From positions 1 through 6,798 of the forward strand of contig JAAYFZ010000221.1 of the NCBI GenBank assembly GCA_012727965.1: DNA of 6,798 nucleotides. The letters are read 5' to 3'. The notes under the pieces are model-generated. The model had not been told where the DNA came from, searched no databases, and was given only the letters and a program-made list of their open reading frames with translations. This DNA comes from Clostridiaceae bacterium (GTDB lineage: Bacteria > Bacillota > Clostridia > Saccharofermentanales > UBA5734). Positions 5,636-6,798 of this stretch are shown piece after piece. Position numbers and translations under genes: made by a program. Every line of letters begins with the position of its first letter. Position 1 is the stretch's first letter.

Positions 5636-6798
5636 CTAGTCATAATCCAGCGGTATCATCAACCGAATCTGCGCACCGATACCATCTGGCCCGGAGCTGA
5701 TTTCTATGACCTGGTCCCGCCGATAAAACAGCCTCAATCTGCTGATAACATTGTTGAGCGCGATCCCAGCGCCCTTACGCGATCCCGCCTCAGCCTCACT
5801 TAGCATTTCAGTAGTCTCGGTTGGATCATCCACATATGTCAGCAGTCGATCGATAGTTTCCTGATCAAAACCCGAACCATTGTCAGTGATCAGAACCCTG
5901 ACATGATCATCTTCCTGGCTGACCTCAATCGAGATCATGCCACCGGATTCCATATCTCTAAGCCCATGGGCAAAAGCATTCTCGACGATAGGCTGCAGAA
6001 TCAGACTAGGCATCCTCACATGAAGACAACGCTCATCGATCTGCTGCCGATACTCGAAACGGTCGGCGAAGCGCACTTTCTGAATATATATATAGTGCCC
6101 GACCATGTCCAACTCCTGACGCAGCGTGGCATCATGATCGAATATTTTAATATTATACCGGTAAAAGTCGGCTATATTCTCGATCAGCTCGGTTGTTCTG
6201 TCCGCACCCTCCAGCATGGCCAGCTGTGCGCCCGCATTCAGAGAATTGAAGAGAAAATGAGGATTGATCTGCGCCTGCAGGTTTTTGAGCCTGGCCTCCT
6301 GGAGATAATTGAGCATAGTCAGCTCCTGCTGTCTATGCATATTTTCATTGATCGTATTTTCACGAATCTGTAAAACATAATCTCTTAAACTAATGACCAT
6401 ACCATTAAACGACTTAGTCAGAATGCTCAGTTCATCAGTTGAATCAGACTCAACTGCATCAACCTCAAGATTACCCTGGGCAACCTCCTCAGCACGATGA
6501 GCCAGCTGTACTACAGGCCTGGTTATTCTCAGAGTAGTTATCAGAATAATCAGTGTATTCGTAATCAGAACGACCGCCACGATCAGCAGATCCATTATTT
6601 CAACAGTATTAAGCACCTGCCCCATACTATGGTAGTTCTCATAGTTTTGCTGGAACTGAACGGTATTTAGCCTGCCGATATAATCATTTATATAACCATA
6701 AATAGTCCTGGCTTCTGTAAAATGATTAATGTATTGTTCAATATCACGTCCGCGCTTGGCAGAGATGGCCATTTCTGTTTCATCAAGCCAGGAAACGA
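5636..6798 (-). CDS. YesM/LytS-type membrane sensor histidine kinase, N-terminus cut by window edge
   Basis: This kinase phosphorylates the adjacent response regulator in response to an extracellular signal. The reading frame stays open to the right edge: eight residues (VSWLDETE) precede the first visible Met at 6772, so that Met is not the true start and at least one N-terminal membrane segment is probably missing. Counting from that Met, residues 1-60 are a helical, probably extracellular stretch, 61-81 a transmembrane helix, about 82-135 a HAMP domain, and 150-210 the His_kinase domain with QAQINPHFLFNSLN and phospho-acceptor His172. The ATPase domain follows, with N box VENAFAHG (Asn265), G1 box DNGSG (297-301) and G2 box GAGIAL (334-339). 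All catalytic motifs are intact. It has no large cytoplasmic sensor domain, so signal input must come from the extracellular part or a partner such as the binding protein at 2910-3995. It ends in TAG 20 nt before the regulator. Confidence 0.93.
   Translation of the reverse strand, partial: VSWLDETEMAISAKRGRDIEQYINHFTEARTIYGYINDYIGRLNTVQFQQNYENYHSMGQVLNTVEIMDLLIVAVVLITNTLIILITTLRITRPVVQLAHRAEEVAQGNLEVDAVESDSTDELSILTKSFNGMVISLRDYVLQIRENTINENMHRQQELTMLNYLQEARLKNLQAQINPHFLFNSLNAGAQLAMLEGADRTTELIENIADFYRYNIKIFDHDATLRQELDMVGHYIYIQKVRFADRFEYRQQIDERCLHVRMPSLILQPIVENAFAHGLRDMESGGMISIEVSQEDDHVRVLITDNGSGFDQETIDRLLTYVDDPTETTEMLSEAEAGSRKGAGIALNNVISRLRLFYRRDQVIEISSGPDGIGAQIRLMIPLDYD

Noticed and set aside
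5903..6373. 156-codon open frame on the plus strand within the kinase gene
   Set aside because: It lies wholly antisense to the intact histidine kinase, whose catalytic motifs are unambiguous. The translation shows no domain pattern and looks like a codon shadow.
6770..6772. ATG at 6772 as the kinase start
   Set aside because: The frame continues upstream to the window edge without a stop, and a YesM-type kinase needs more N-terminal membrane and extracellular sequence, so the gene is simply truncated by the window.

Overview
The window reads as a sugar-sensing and sugar-uptake locus from a Gram-positive bacterium, most likely of the class Clostridia. This rests on strong AGGAGG-type ribosome binding sites, two sugar-binding proteins made as lipoproteins (lipobox plus Cys), a YesM/YesN-type two-component pair, and moderate GC content (mid-40s percent by eye). 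I cannot name a genus. Every supported gene lies on the minus strand, so transcription runs from high to low coordinates.

In transcription order the layout is as follows. (1) 6798-5636 is a membrane histidine kinase of the YesM/LytS type, cut at its N-terminus by the window edge. (2) 5615-4050 is a YesN-type response regulator with an AraC DNA-binding domain, starting at GTG 20 nt after the kinase stop. (3) 3995-2910 is a lipoprotein of the xylose-binding (XylF) family. (4) A 212-nt gap holds a strong hairpin, a TGACCA-N5-TGGTCA palindrome and a possible promoter. (5) 2697-1672 is a second XylF-family lipoprotein. (6) A 143-nt gap is dominated by a large stem-loop. (7) 1528-1 is a two-cassette sugar ABC ATPase (XylG/MmsA/GguA type), which runs off the left edge only a few residues short of the family's normal length. 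A permease would be expected just beyond position 1.

The genes fit a model known from clostridia, the XylFII-LytS-YesN three-component system. There a dedicated xylose-binding protein outside the cell presents the sugar to the kinase, the kinase phosphorylates the AraC-type regulator, and the regulator switches on the xylFGH transporter. Here the first binding protein (2910-3995) would be the sensor subunit and the second (1672-2697) the transport subunit. Both keep every residue I can match to the xylose-contacting set of E. coli XylF. The role assignment is inference from gene order and family. The substrate could be another aldopentose or aldose, because the ATPase looks as much like MmsA/GguA (multiple-sugar) as XylG.

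I see no mobile element, CRISPR array, tRNA or rRNA, and no sign of a wholly undescribed system. The most useful leads are the sensor/transport paralogue pair, the candidate operator upstream of xylF, and the two intercistronic RNA hairpins that probably set subunit ratios.
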